Positions 54,999 through 64,000 of a DNA stretch of 64,000 nucleotides are shown here, one piece after another (position 1 is the stretch's first letter; every line of letters begins with the position of its first letter). The position numbers and the translations under genes were made by a program. Location of the stretch: NCBI RefSeq assembly GCF_003626595.1, contig NZ_RBAK01000005.1, forward strand, positions 358,613-422,612, written 5' to 3'. The notes below the pieces were generated by a model. It worked only from the letters and a program-made list of their open reading frames with translations, ran no database searches and was not told where the DNA came from. Source of the DNA: Micromonospora endolithica. Its GTDB lineage: Bacteria; Actinomycetota; Actinomycetes; Mycobacteriales; Micromonosporaceae.

Positions 54999-55211
54999 TC
55001 AGCGGTACTCGTCCTCGTCGGCGCCGACCACCCGGGCCTGCTCCATCGCATCCCAGTCGGCGACCTCCAGGCCGCGGTGCGGCTCGGCGTCGACCTCTCC
55101 AGGGTCGAGCGAGGTGGCCTGCTCGACCGCGTCGGCCGGGGGCGCCTCCGGGTCGCGCTCCTCGGGGTCGAGGTGGTCGCTGGGCGTGAAGTCCTCGTCG
55201 GGCTGACCCAT
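54999..55211 (-). CDS. Small acidic protein (70 aa), conserved in actinobacteria
   Basis: A 70-residue very acidic protein, MGQPDEDFTPSDHLDPEERD continuing APPADAVEQATSLDPGEV and ending GLEVADWDAMEQARVVGADE with DEYR. It has two similar halves (ADAVEQ and WDAMEQARVV), suggesting an internal duplication. No Cys or hydrophobic segment. Similar short acidic proteins with the ending DEDEYR recur in streptomycetes and relatives, without a known role. GGGAGGGA on the minus strand fixes ATG 55211. Confidence 0.65.
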   Translation of the reverse strand: MGQPDEDFTPSDHLDPEERDPEAPPADAVEQATSLDPGEVDAEPHRGLEVADWDAMEQARVVGADEDEYR

Positions 55212-55413
55212 CGGTCCCTCCCGTGGTCTCGGCGGCGGTTCCCACCCACCGTACGGTCTGGCCCCGTGGGCCGCTGGTCGACAGGCCGCCCGCCGGCCGC
55301 CGCCAGGTCCTCTGCCCCACACCGACCGGCGCGGCCCGCGCCGGTCGTCGCCGGGCCCGGCCGAGTCGACCGAATCGCCTTCCGGGCACCGCCGCCGGTG
55401 CCAGGATGGTCCC

Positions 55414-55797
55414 GTGGGCTTCCTGATCCGGTTGGCGATCACCGCGGTCGCGTTGTGGGTCACCACGTTGATCGTGCCCGGGGTCGAGGTGGGCGGCCGG
55501 TCCGGCGGTGACACCGCGCTCACGCTGGTCGTCGTGGCGTTGATCTTCGGTGTGGTCAACGCGGTGCTGAAGCCCCTCATCAAGGTCCTGGGTTGCGTGT
55601 TCTACCTGCTCACCCTCGGCCTGTTCGCGCTGGTGGTGAACGCCCTGCTGTTCCTGCTGACCGACCGGATCGCGCGGGCGCTGGACCTGCCCTTCTCGGT
55701 GGACGGGTTCTGGGCGGCCTTCTGGGGCGCCATCGTGGTGACCGTCGCGACCTGGCTGATCAGTGTTCTCGTACCGGACAGTCTGGAGCGCCGGTGA
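55414..55797 (+). CDS. PF04020-type (phage holin family 4 superfamily) membrane protein
   Basis: A 127-residue membrane protein with four helices: FLIRLAITAVALWVTTLIV, LTLVVVALIFGVVNAVLKPL, FYLLTLGLFALVVNALLFLL and FWAAFWGAIVVTVATWLISV. The VNAVLKPLIKVLG and VNALLFLLTD motifs fit the YvlD/phage-holin-4-2 (PF04020) family found widely in non-phage genomes. No endolysin or phage gene is nearby, so a phage origin is not supported. GTG 55414 has only weak ribosome-site support. Confidence 0.85.
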   Translation: MGFLIRLAITAVALWVTTLIVPGVEVGGRSGGDTALTLVVVALIFGVVNAVLKPLIKVLGCVFYLLTLGLFALVVNALLFLLTDRIARALDLPFSVDGFWAAFWGAIVVTVATWLISVLVPDSLERR

Positions 55798-55942
55798 GGC
55801 CGACCGGTGGACGGCCGCCGGGCCGGTGGTGCCCGTCGTCGCCTCCTACGGGATACTGCCGAGGGTGGACAGCGCGGTCCGGCGCACCCATGGACAGCAG
55901 CGGCCGGTGACGGCCGAGAGCGGCAAGTAAGGAGCCTTCGAC

Positions 55943-56965
<1,023 letters not shown>

Positions 56966-56984
56966 CGACCGCCTGACGGTCCGA

Positions 56985-57014
56985 CGGCCGGTTCCCCACC
57001 CGGGGGGCCGGCCG
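56985..57014 (+). terminator. Hairpin terminator after fba
   Basis: A 13-bp stem (56985-56997 with 57002-57014), of which two are G-U pairs, and a four-base loop, 19 bases after the stop. Confidence 0.7.
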
Positions 57015-57049
57015 CCGTCGTCGACGGCTCTCCGGCGCGGGCGGCACGT

Positions 57050-57101
57050 TAGGAAGGGACCCTTGTACAACACCAGGCGTTAACAAGGGGCCCTTCCTTA
57101 C
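57050..57101. repeat. Inverted-repeat element between convergent genes (copy 2)
   Basis: Arms 57052-57074 and 57076-57097 pair imperfectly around A57075; the right half (CCAGGCGTTA and AAGGGGCCCTTCCTT) is nearly identical to the copy at 22004-22050. It lies between the convergent fba and LOG-family genes, next to the fba terminator. Confidence 0.75.
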
Positions 57102-57116
57102 ACCTTCCGGGCACGC

Positions 57117-58385
57117 CTACCCGGTGAGGACGCGGACGGCCTCGTGGACGTCGTCGGTGAGGTGCACGGTCCCGGAGAGGTCGCCGAACGGTGAGGCGGC
57201 CAGCAGGGGGCGCAGCAGCGCCTCCACCGGCAGTTCCCGGGTCCAGTACGCCCGATCCAGGAACACGTACGCGCCGCTGGCCCCGTCGGTGCCGTAGTAC
57301 GTCTTGGTGGCCGCCTGGAACACCTCCTGCACGGTGCCGGCGCGGCCGGGCGCGAAGACGATCCCGCCCCGGGCCAGCCGCAGGATGGTGTCCTCGCGGA
57401 TGGCGTTGGAGAAGTACTTCGCGATCCGGCCGGCGAACAGGTTCGCCGGCTCGTGCCCGTACAACCAGGTGGGGATGGCCAGCCCACCGATGCGGGCCCA
57501 GTCCAGTTCGCCGCCGGCCAGCACGGCCGAGTCGGCGCGCGCCCACGCGGCCGAGTCGGCGCGCGCCCACGCGGCCGGGTCGGCGTCGTCGCGCGGCGGT
57601 TCCACCGGGGGTCCGAAGACCTCCCGGACCCGCAGCGCCGCCGCCGTGTAGCGGTCGTGGTCGGTGAAGTCGGGCGCCCCGGCGAGCAGGTCGATCGCGG
57701 CGGTCAGGTCCGCCGCCGGCCGCATCGACAGGTACGCGCCGAGGTTCGCCGCCTCCATCACGCCGGGCCCGCCGCCGGTCACCACCAGCCGGTCGGCCCG
57801 GGCCAGTTCCCGGCCCAGCACGGCGGCCATCCGGTACGGCGCGCTGCCGCGCGGCACGGCGTGCCCGCCCATGATGCCCACCACCGACTGCGGTCCGTGG
57901 GTGGCCAGCCAGGCGCGGGTGGCGTCGGCGAGGGCGTTGTCCACGCCGTGGTCGTGCAGGCGCTGGCCGAGCGCCTCCCGGACGTCCGGCAACGCCCCGC
58001 CGTGCGCCCGGAAGTGCTCGTAGACCCGGGTGTCGTACATCCCGGCGAAACCCGCCTCGGCGAAGCCGGCGGCCAGTTCCCCGGGCGTGTACAGGTGCGA
58101 CGGTTGGGTCGGGTAGGGCAGCCCGGAGAAGGGCGGCACCACGTTGGCGCCCCGCCGGACCAGGTCGGCGCCCACGTCCCGGGAGGCGAACCGGCACCCG
58201 ACGAAGAGGGTGCCGGAGACGGTGACACCGGTCAGGTCGGGTGGGTCGAGATCGAGACGGAGACCCTGGACGGTCAGCCCGGCCAGGTTCCCGGTGGCCA
58301 GCCGCCGGTCGAACTCGGCGCGGGTCTCGACCTCGTCGGTGCGGGTGTGCGGCTCGATGACGTCCGCGGGTGGTGGGCTCGGCAC
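57117..58385 (-). CDS. Extended LOG-family protein (Rossmann nucleotidase-like)
   Basis: A 422-residue protein, longer than the 180-200 residues of simple LOG proteins. The LOG core reads VVTGGGPGVMEAANLGAYLS and ends PGRAGTVQEVFQAATK, where the family has PGGxGTxxE; here the second Gly is Arg. LOG enzymes release the ribose 5-phosphate of nucleotides or cytokinins. The N-terminal 140 residues (YPTQPSHLYTPGELAAGFAE) resemble larger PpnN-like proteins. A tandem 24-bp duplication (57524-57571) adds eight residues in a variable loop. GTG 58385 is the preferred start. Confidence 0.8.
   Translation of the reverse strand: MPSPPPADVIEPHTRTDEVETRAEFDRRLATGNLAGLTVQGLRLDLDPPDLTGVTVSGTLFVGCRFASRDVGADLVRRGANVVPPFSGLPYPTQPSHLYTPGELAAGFAEAGFAGMYDTRVYEHFRAHGGALPDVREALGQRLHDHGVDNALADATRAWLATHGPQSVVGIMGGHAVPRGSAPYRMAAVLGRELARADRLVVTGGGPGVMEAANLGAYLSMRPAADLTAAIDLLAGAPDFTDHDRYTAAALRVREVFGPPVEPPRDDADPAAWARADSAAWARADSAVLAGGELDWARIGGLAIPTWLYGHEPANLFAGRIAKYFSNAIREDTILRLARGGIVFAPGRAGTVQEVFQAATKTYYGTDGASGAYVFLDRAYWTRELPVEALLRPLLAASPFGDLSGTVHLTDDVHEAVRVLTG
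57524..57585 (-). repeat. Tandem 24-bp repeat inside the LOG gene
   Basis: Two identical 24-bp units (57524-57547, 57548-57571) are followed by a partial third with one change (to about 57585). The unit is in frame and codes for ADSAAWAR. Such repeats change copy number readily. Confidence 0.8.
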
Positions 58386-58689
58386 CGGATCATCGTGCCC
58401 GGCGGGTGCCACCTGCCAAACCCGGCCCACCCCGGCGGCCGGGCCGTCGGACCGCCGCCGGCCGCGCGGTCCGGTCCGTCCGGACCACCCCGGACGCACA
58501 GGAGCCCGGTGGCCGAGACCACCGGGCTCCTGCTTGACCGGGTCCTGGGGAGGCTCCGGACCAATAGTTGTAGTGGAAAACTTTGCGGTGCGGCATGGGC
58601 CGCAGGCGTGACCAACTCCTCAGCCGTTCAGCCAAGCGACCGGGCGGGCCCCCTCGCGTGTCGTACCGCGAAGCGGGTTGAATGGGACG
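58386..58689. other. Divergent intergenic region with hairpin and AT-rich patch
   Basis: About 300 bases between the LOG gene (minus) and DUF3151 (plus). It contains the 14-bp hairpin at 58499-58532 and an AT-rich patch at about 58562-58585 (AATAGTTGTAGTGGAAAAC), the likely promoter zone. No further coding frame is supported. Confidence 0.4.
58499..58532. terminator. Terminator-like hairpin in a divergent intergenic region
   Basis: A perfect 14-bp stem (58499-58512 with 58519-58532) and a six-base loop. If the LOG promoter is the AT-rich patch near 58575, the hairpin lies in the LOG mRNA leader, about 115 bases before the start, and could attenuate it. Confidence 0.5.
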
Positions 58690-59118
58690 ATGCAGAACCT
58701 GTTGCCGGAGCCCCCGGCCACCCTCCTGCCCACGCACGACGAGGCGGACGCCGCCCTGGCCGCCGCCGAGGAGAGCGGCAGCGACGAGGCGTTCGCCGCG
58801 GTGGCTGCCCGCCACCCGACCTACAGCGCGGGCTGGGCCGCGCTGGCGGCCCGGGCGTTCGCCGCGGGCCAGGTCGTGCCGGCGTACGCGTACGCCCGCA
58901 CCGGCTACCACCGGGGCCTCGACCAGCTTCGCCGCAGCGGCTGGAAGGGGCACGGTCCGGTGCCCTGGTCGCACGAGCCCAACCGGGGCTTCCTGCGCTG
59001 CCTCTACGTGCTGTCCCGGGCCGCCGACGAGATCGGTGAGGCGGACGAGGCGGCCCGCTGCGCCCAGTTCCTCCGGGACTGCGACCCGGCGGCGGCGGAC
59101 GCCCTGGCCAGCAACTGA
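58690..59118 (+). CDS. DUF3151 family protein
   Basis: A 142-residue helical soluble protein. It starts MQNLLPEPPATLLPTHDEAD and has the central YSAGWAALAARAFAAGQVVP with AYAYARTGYHRGLDQLRRSG and the closing FLRCLYVLSRAADEIGEADE. This is the actinobacterial DUF3151 pattern, which looks like tetratricopeptide-style helices. ATG 58690 gives the family N-terminus. A 15-bp hairpin follows. Function is unknown. Confidence 0.88.
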   Translation: MQNLLPEPPATLLPTHDEADAALAAAEESGSDEAFAAVAARHPTYSAGWAALAARAFAAGQVVPAYAYARTGYHRGLDQLRRSGWKGHGPVPWSHEPNRGFLRCLYVLSRAADEIGEADEAARCAQFLRDCDPAAADALASN

Positions 59119-59122
59119 CCTC

Positions 59123-59157
59123 CGGCGGCCGGCCCGGCGGGTCCGGGCCGGCCGCCG
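59123..59157 (+). terminator. Hairpin terminator after DUF3151
   Basis: A perfect 15-bp stem (59123-59137 with 59143-59157) and a five-base loop, beginning just after the stop codon. Confidence 0.75.
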
Positions 59158-59201
59158 CGGGTCATCCGCTGCGGACCGCGGGTGCCGGAGCACCCGGCCG
59201 G

Positions 59202-61385
59202 TCACAACCCCTCGGCCACCGAGGCGGCGATCTTCAGCCAGGCGTCCCGGGTGGCCGACGAGAGCGCCCCGTACCGGATCGGCTCGCCGCTGTCGATGAG
59301 CCGCTCGTACGGCGCCAGCAGCACCGCCCTGGTCCGGGCCGCGAAGTGCTCCTGGATCGCCGGCAGGTCGATCTCCTTGCGGGACGGCGGCATGGAGACC
59401 ACGGTGACCGCCTGCCGGACGAGCCGCTGCCGGCCGCTCTGCTCCAGGTGGTCGAGCATCCGGGCGGCCGTCTCCGCCGAGTCGTTACGGGCCGACATCG
59501 TCACCACCAGCTGGTCGGTGGCGTCCATCGCGGCCTGCCAGTTCTGCGCCCGGACGTTGTTGCCGGTGTCCACGAAGATCAGCTTGTAGAAGCGGCTGAC
59601 CACCTCCCGGATCTCCGCGAACGCGGCGGCGGTGAGCATCTCACCGCCGGTGGCCGACTCGTCGGAGGCGAGGACGTCGAACATCCCCTCGCCCTGTGAG
59701 CGGACGTACTGGGAGAGGTCGCCGACCCGGCCGTGCGCGCCGTGGAACTGACCGAGGTCGCGCAGCATGTCCCGCACCGTACGGGAGTGGAAGTCCTGCT
59801 GGGCGCGCATGCCCAGGGTGCCCTGGGTCTCGTTGTTGTCCCAGGCCAGCACGTAACCGCCGCGCTTCTGGCCGAACGTCATCGCCAGCAGCAGGATGGC
59901 CACCGTCTTGCCGGCCCCGCCCTTCGGGTTGACCACGGTCACCTGCCGGAGCCCGCCGAAGTTGCGGCGGACCATCTCGATGTCCCGGCGCAGTTCCTGT
60001 TCGTGCCGACCCGGCGAGAGCCGCAGCAGCCCGGTCCTGTTCACGATGGCGCGTACGCCCATGGTGGCGACCGGGTCGGCGGGCCGGACCTGCCGGCGGC
60101 GGGCGAAGTCCTCGGCGGTGGGCGGCGCGCCGACCTCCGGGGTCCAGCCCTGGTCCGGGTACCCGGGAGGCACCGGCGGGACACCCTCCATCGGCGGGTA
60201 CGCCGTCGGAACCGGCCCGGACTGCGGTGCGCTGCCCTGCTGCCACGGCGGCGGGTGCCAGGCGGGCTGCGGCGGGAACGGACCCGGCCGCTCCGCCGCC
60301 GGCTCCTGCTGGGGCGGGACCTCCGGGGTGTGCTGCGGTACCGGCGGGATCTCCAGGCCGTGGGGCGGAATCTCGGCGGCGGGCTGCGGGGGCACCGGTG
60401 GTGGCGGCACCACCGGCAGCGCCCCGGCCTGCGCCGCCGCCCAGGGCGGCGCCGCCTCGCCGGCGCTCGGACGTTGCGGTGGTTGGGCCCACGGCGACTC
60501 GGTCGGCACCCGGGCAACCTGCGTCGCCGGACCGTCGGTCGGATCCCCCGGGACGTCGGGCCCGGCGCCGGCCGTCGGGTCGTACGTCGCCTGCGGGGCG
60601 GCACCGTCACCGTCGTCCGGCGGGCCGGCGGCCTGCGGGTGGCCGTCGGGCCGGTGCGGTTCGGCGGGGGCGGCGTGCTGCGGGACGGCCGTCCCGGTGC
60701 CGGCGACGGCCGGCTGGTCGAGGCTGAACGGCTGGTCGAGGTCGACCGGGGCGGCCGGCGGTGACGGTCGGGGTGCCGGAACCGCGCCGCCGTGCACCGG
60801 GGCGCCGAACGCGTCGGTGGCCGGCGGGATCCCGGCCTGCTGCGGCTGGGCCGGCGGATACGCGCCGCTCTCCGGCTGGGCCGGCGGGTATGCGCCGCTC
60901 TCCGGCTGGGCCGGCGGGTACGTGGTTCCGGTGGCCCACTGGGGTGCCGGCGGATCGGCGGGATCGTGCCCGGGTCGACCGGGGCCGGGCCGGGTGGCCG
61001 ACTGCTCGGGGTTGCCGTCCAGACCCGGCGCGGGCGGGGCCCAGCCCTGGCTCGGCGGGCCGGCCCAGCCCGCCGCCGGCGCCGGCGTCCAGCCGGAGCC
61101 GCCACCGGGCGGGCCGATCATCGCCCATCCGCCCGGCGCCGAGGTGCCGGCGGCAAGCGACGGGTAGTCGGCGGCGGACGGCGGCCGGCCGGCGGCCGAC
61201 TGCGGTGGGACCGGGTGGTGCGGGACCGGCGGCCCGGGCTGCTGCGGCGGGAGTTGCGGTGCCCCGGCGGCCGGCGCCCAGGGATGCGCGTCGCCCTGCT
61301 CCGTCGGCCAGGGTGGCTCGATGTCCCGCTCGGGCATCGGCTGCTGGCCGGGCACGTGCGTCCGGTCGGCGTTCTCGTCCACCAC
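59202..61385 (-). CDS. MinD/ParA-like ATPase with long disordered N-terminus
   Basis: A 727-residue protein. The first 430 residues are Pro/Gln/Gly/Ala-rich and disordered, with short repeats (AYPPAQPESG three times). The C-terminal 250 residues are a MinD-like ATPase: VVNPKGGAGKTVAILLLAMT (deviant Walker A, about 485-494), LAWDNNETQG, IFVDTGNNVRAQNW (Walker B region) and VVSMPPSRKEIDLP. Actinobacterial ESX systems have similar Pro-rich plus MinD proteins (EspI-like), but no ESX gene is in the window. GTG 61385 or 61382 is the start; GGGAGGAA is upstream and TATCCT at 61415-61410 is a possible -10. Confidence 0.85.
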   Translation of the reverse strand: MVDENADRTHVPGQQPMPERDIEPPWPTEQGDAHPWAPAAGAPQLPPQQPGPPVPHHPVPPQSAAGRPPSAADYPSLAAGTSAPGGWAMIGPPGGGSGWTPAPAAGWAGPPSQGWAPPAPGLDGNPEQSATRPGPGRPGHDPADPPAPQWATGTTYPPAQPESGAYPPAQPESGAYPPAQPQQAGIPPATDAFGAPVHGGAVPAPRPSPPAAPVDLDQPFSLDQPAVAGTGTAVPQHAAPAEPHRPDGHPQAAGPPDDGDGAAPQATYDPTAGAGPDVPGDPTDGPATQVARVPTESPWAQPPQRPSAGEAAPPWAAAQAGALPVVPPPPVPPQPAAEIPPHGLEIPPVPQHTPEVPPQQEPAAERPGPFPPQPAWHPPPWQQGSAPQSGPVPTAYPPMEGVPPVPPGYPDQGWTPEVGAPPTAEDFARRRQVRPADPVATMGVRAIVNRTGLLRLSPGRHEQELRRDIEMVRRNFGGLRQVTVVNPKGGAGKTVAILLLAMTFGQKRGGYVLAWDNNETQGTLGMRAQQDFHSRTVRDMLRDLGQFHGAHGRVGDLSQYVRSQGEGMFDVLASDESATGGEMLTAAAFAEIREVVSRFYKLIFVDTGNNVRAQNWQAAMDATDQLVVTMSARNDSAETAARMLDHLEQSGRQRLVRQAVTVVSMPPSRKEIDLPAIQEHFAARTRAVLLAPYERLIDSGEPIRYGALSSATRDAWLKIAASVAEGL

Positions 61386-61459
61386 GGTTCCTCCCCATTC
61401 CTCCTGCCGAGGATAGGCCCCCGGACCGACCCGGTCGGTACGGCGCGACGGCGTCGGGG

Positions 61460-62512
61460 TCAGGCCGTCCAGACCGCCCAGGCGCCCGGCTCGGTCCACC
61501 AGGACCGCTTACGGCCCAGCTCGCCCTCGGCCCCGTCGTCGAGGAACGGCACCTTCCCCTCGCGCGGCAGCACGCTGACCGCGCGGCCCCGGGCGCGACG
61601 CACCTCCAGGCGGACCCGCCGCCGCCCCCACCGCGACCGGGTGACCGTCGGCACCGCCACCGCCACCTCGACCAGCCCGTCCGTCGGGTCCGGGGCGGCC
61701 AGCAACGCCACGTCGTCGAGGCGCGCGTACCCACCGGCGTTGCCGATCGCACACGCCACCAGCGGGTCGTCACCGTTGGAGAGGACGGTGTCGTCCACCT
61801 CCACCCGGCCGCGCCAGTGCAGCGGCCGGCCGCCGTCGTCGGCCGCGCCGAGCAACGCGCCGTCGAGGGTCACCGAACCGCCGTCGTTGCGCAGCAGGTC
61901 GAGCCGCCGTGCCGTGCCGTCCAGCACCGCGGCGGCCACCGCGGCCGGGTCGCGCGGCAGGCCGAGCTGCGCGGCGAGGTCACGCTGGGCGGTGGACCGG
62001 GCCGGGTCCAGCGGGAGTACGCCCACCGTCGGCAGGTCGGGCACCGTCCGGTTGCCGGCCAGATCCGCGGGGCGACGACTGGGCGGTGGGGCGTACCGCC
62101 GGACCAGCCGGCGCAGGACGGCGCGCAACTGCGCGTCGTTGGCCGTGGCGACGACCAGGCGGGTCTTGGAGTCGGGGTCCGGCCAGGTGAGGCCGTCGGG
62201 GCGGGGCGGGCCGTCCAGCCTGGCCAGCACCTCGTCGATCTCGGCGTCCGAGCGGGCGGTCACCGTCTCCACCCGGGCCCCCCGGGCGGTGAGCGCGTCC
62301 GCGCAGGCGAGCACCGGTACGCGCGGCGTCTCGCACCGGTCGTCCGTCCTCGGCATCCCGTCCGCGTCCGTCCTCGCCGGGGTGGCCCCGTCCGGGCCCG
62401 TCCCCGCCGGGGTGGCCCCGTCCGTGCCGCCGCAGCAGGCCCCGCCGCTGCCGCAGCCCCCACCGGGAGCGTCCCGCTCCGAGCCCAGGGTGAGCAGCAC
62501 CACGTCGAACAC
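61460..62512 (-). CDS. Divergent diacylglycerol-kinase-like protein with Cys/Gly-rich insert
   Basis: A 350-residue protein. After a first strand (VFDVVLLTLGSER) comes an insert of about 50 residues with GGGCGSGGACCGG and repeated Gly-Ala-Thr-Pro/Asp-Gly units, then RVPVLACADALTARGARVET as in kinase-type Rossmann folds. Later parts echo lipid-kinase domains: VVATANDAQLRAVLRRLVRR, TVGVLPLDPARS and DPTDGLVEVAVAVPTV. The GGDGT nucleotide motif is not intact (ATANDAQL), so activity is doubtful. AGGAGG precedes GTG 62512. Assignment to the DAGK-like fold is tentative. Confidence 0.5.
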   Translation of the reverse strand: MFDVVLLTLGSERDAPGGGCGSGGACCGGTDGATPAGTGPDGATPARTDADGMPRTDDRCETPRVPVLACADALTARGARVETVTARSDAEIDEVLARLDGPPRPDGLTWPDPDSKTRLVVATANDAQLRAVLRRLVRRYAPPPSRRPADLAGNRTVPDLPTVGVLPLDPARSTAQRDLAAQLGLPRDPAAVAAAVLDGTARRLDLLRNDGGSVTLDGALLGAADDGGRPLHWRGRVEVDDTVLSNGDDPLVACAIGNAGGYARLDDVALLAAPDPTDGLVEVAVAVPTVTRSRWGRRRVRLEVRRARGRAVSVLPREGKVPFLDDGAEGELGRKRSWWTEPGAWAVWTA

Positions 62513-62538
62513 GAAGGAGCCTCCTACTTCTCGCGTGA

Positions 62539-64000
<1,462 letters not shown>

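Noticed and set aside
55414..55797. Phage holin, suggesting a prophage remnant
   Set aside because: PF04020 proteins are widespread chromosomal membrane proteins. No integrase, endolysin, capsid or att repeat is near.

Overview
The window is very GC-rich actinobacterial DNA. The protein families, the GTG starts, the ATGA/GTGA overlaps between co-transcribed genes and the HspR/HAIR heat-shock control all point to a Micromonospora-like member of the Micromonosporaceae. It reads as ordinary chromosome. I see no insertion sequence, prophage, CRISPR array, tRNA or rRNA. About 60 protein genes are supported.

Layout. 0-8 kb: the end of an RlpA-like gene, a membrane PP2C/SpoIIE phosphatase, a FadE5-type acyl-CoA dehydrogenase behind a promoter with two matching palindromes, two DUF6458 paralogues around a SixA-like phosphatase, a TrhA/hemolysin III protein and the pxpBCA 5-oxoprolinase operon. 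8-17 kb (minus strand): an NHL/thioredoxin protein, a 959-residue Trp-repeat protein with an LppU-like tail, a 45-residue basic protein and a three-gene E1-alpha/E1-beta/E2 2-oxoacid dehydrogenase operon. 17.7-22 kb: a Pro-rich exported protein, a PAP2-like membrane protein that may start at CTG, and a Nudix regulator divergent from an SPFH-NAD-kinase-like pair. 22-27 kb (minus): two dynamin-like GTPases and a conserved hypothetical.

27-38 kb is the protein-quality-control region: dnaK-grpE-dnaJ-hspR with two HAIR operators, and clpB with one. Between them lie a KhtTU-like K+/H+ antiporter pair, small proteins and a lipoprotein. 38.6-43 kb holds a tight membrane-protein operon (DUF4178, DUF2617, DUF4247, DUF350, an uncharacterised two-TM protein, a membrane-anchored spermidine-synthase-like enzyme). 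43-47 kb: two paralogous membrane proteins, an SDR, pyrE, an ArsR regulator and DedA. 47.4-51.4 kb is a complete bacterial RNA-repair cassette (Pnkp-Hen1). 51.5-55.8 kb is envelope related: an LPXTG surface protein divergent from a SigE-family sigma factor/LCP pair, then small proteins. 56-64 kb: class II fba, an extended LOG-family protein, DUF3151, a MinD-like ATPase with a long disordered N-terminus, a degenerate diacylglycerol-kinase-like protein with a Cys/Gly-rich insert, and purA, whose frame does not close before the window ends.

The units most worth study are the DUF4178-to-SpeE operon, the Nudix/SPFH/NADK divergon with its near-palindromic operator, the Pnkp-Hen1 pair, the sigma/LCP pair without a separate anti-sigma gene, and a hairpin repeat family found in this window only between convergent genes. 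All calls come from reading the sequence by eye. Family names rest on remembered family features, not on searches.
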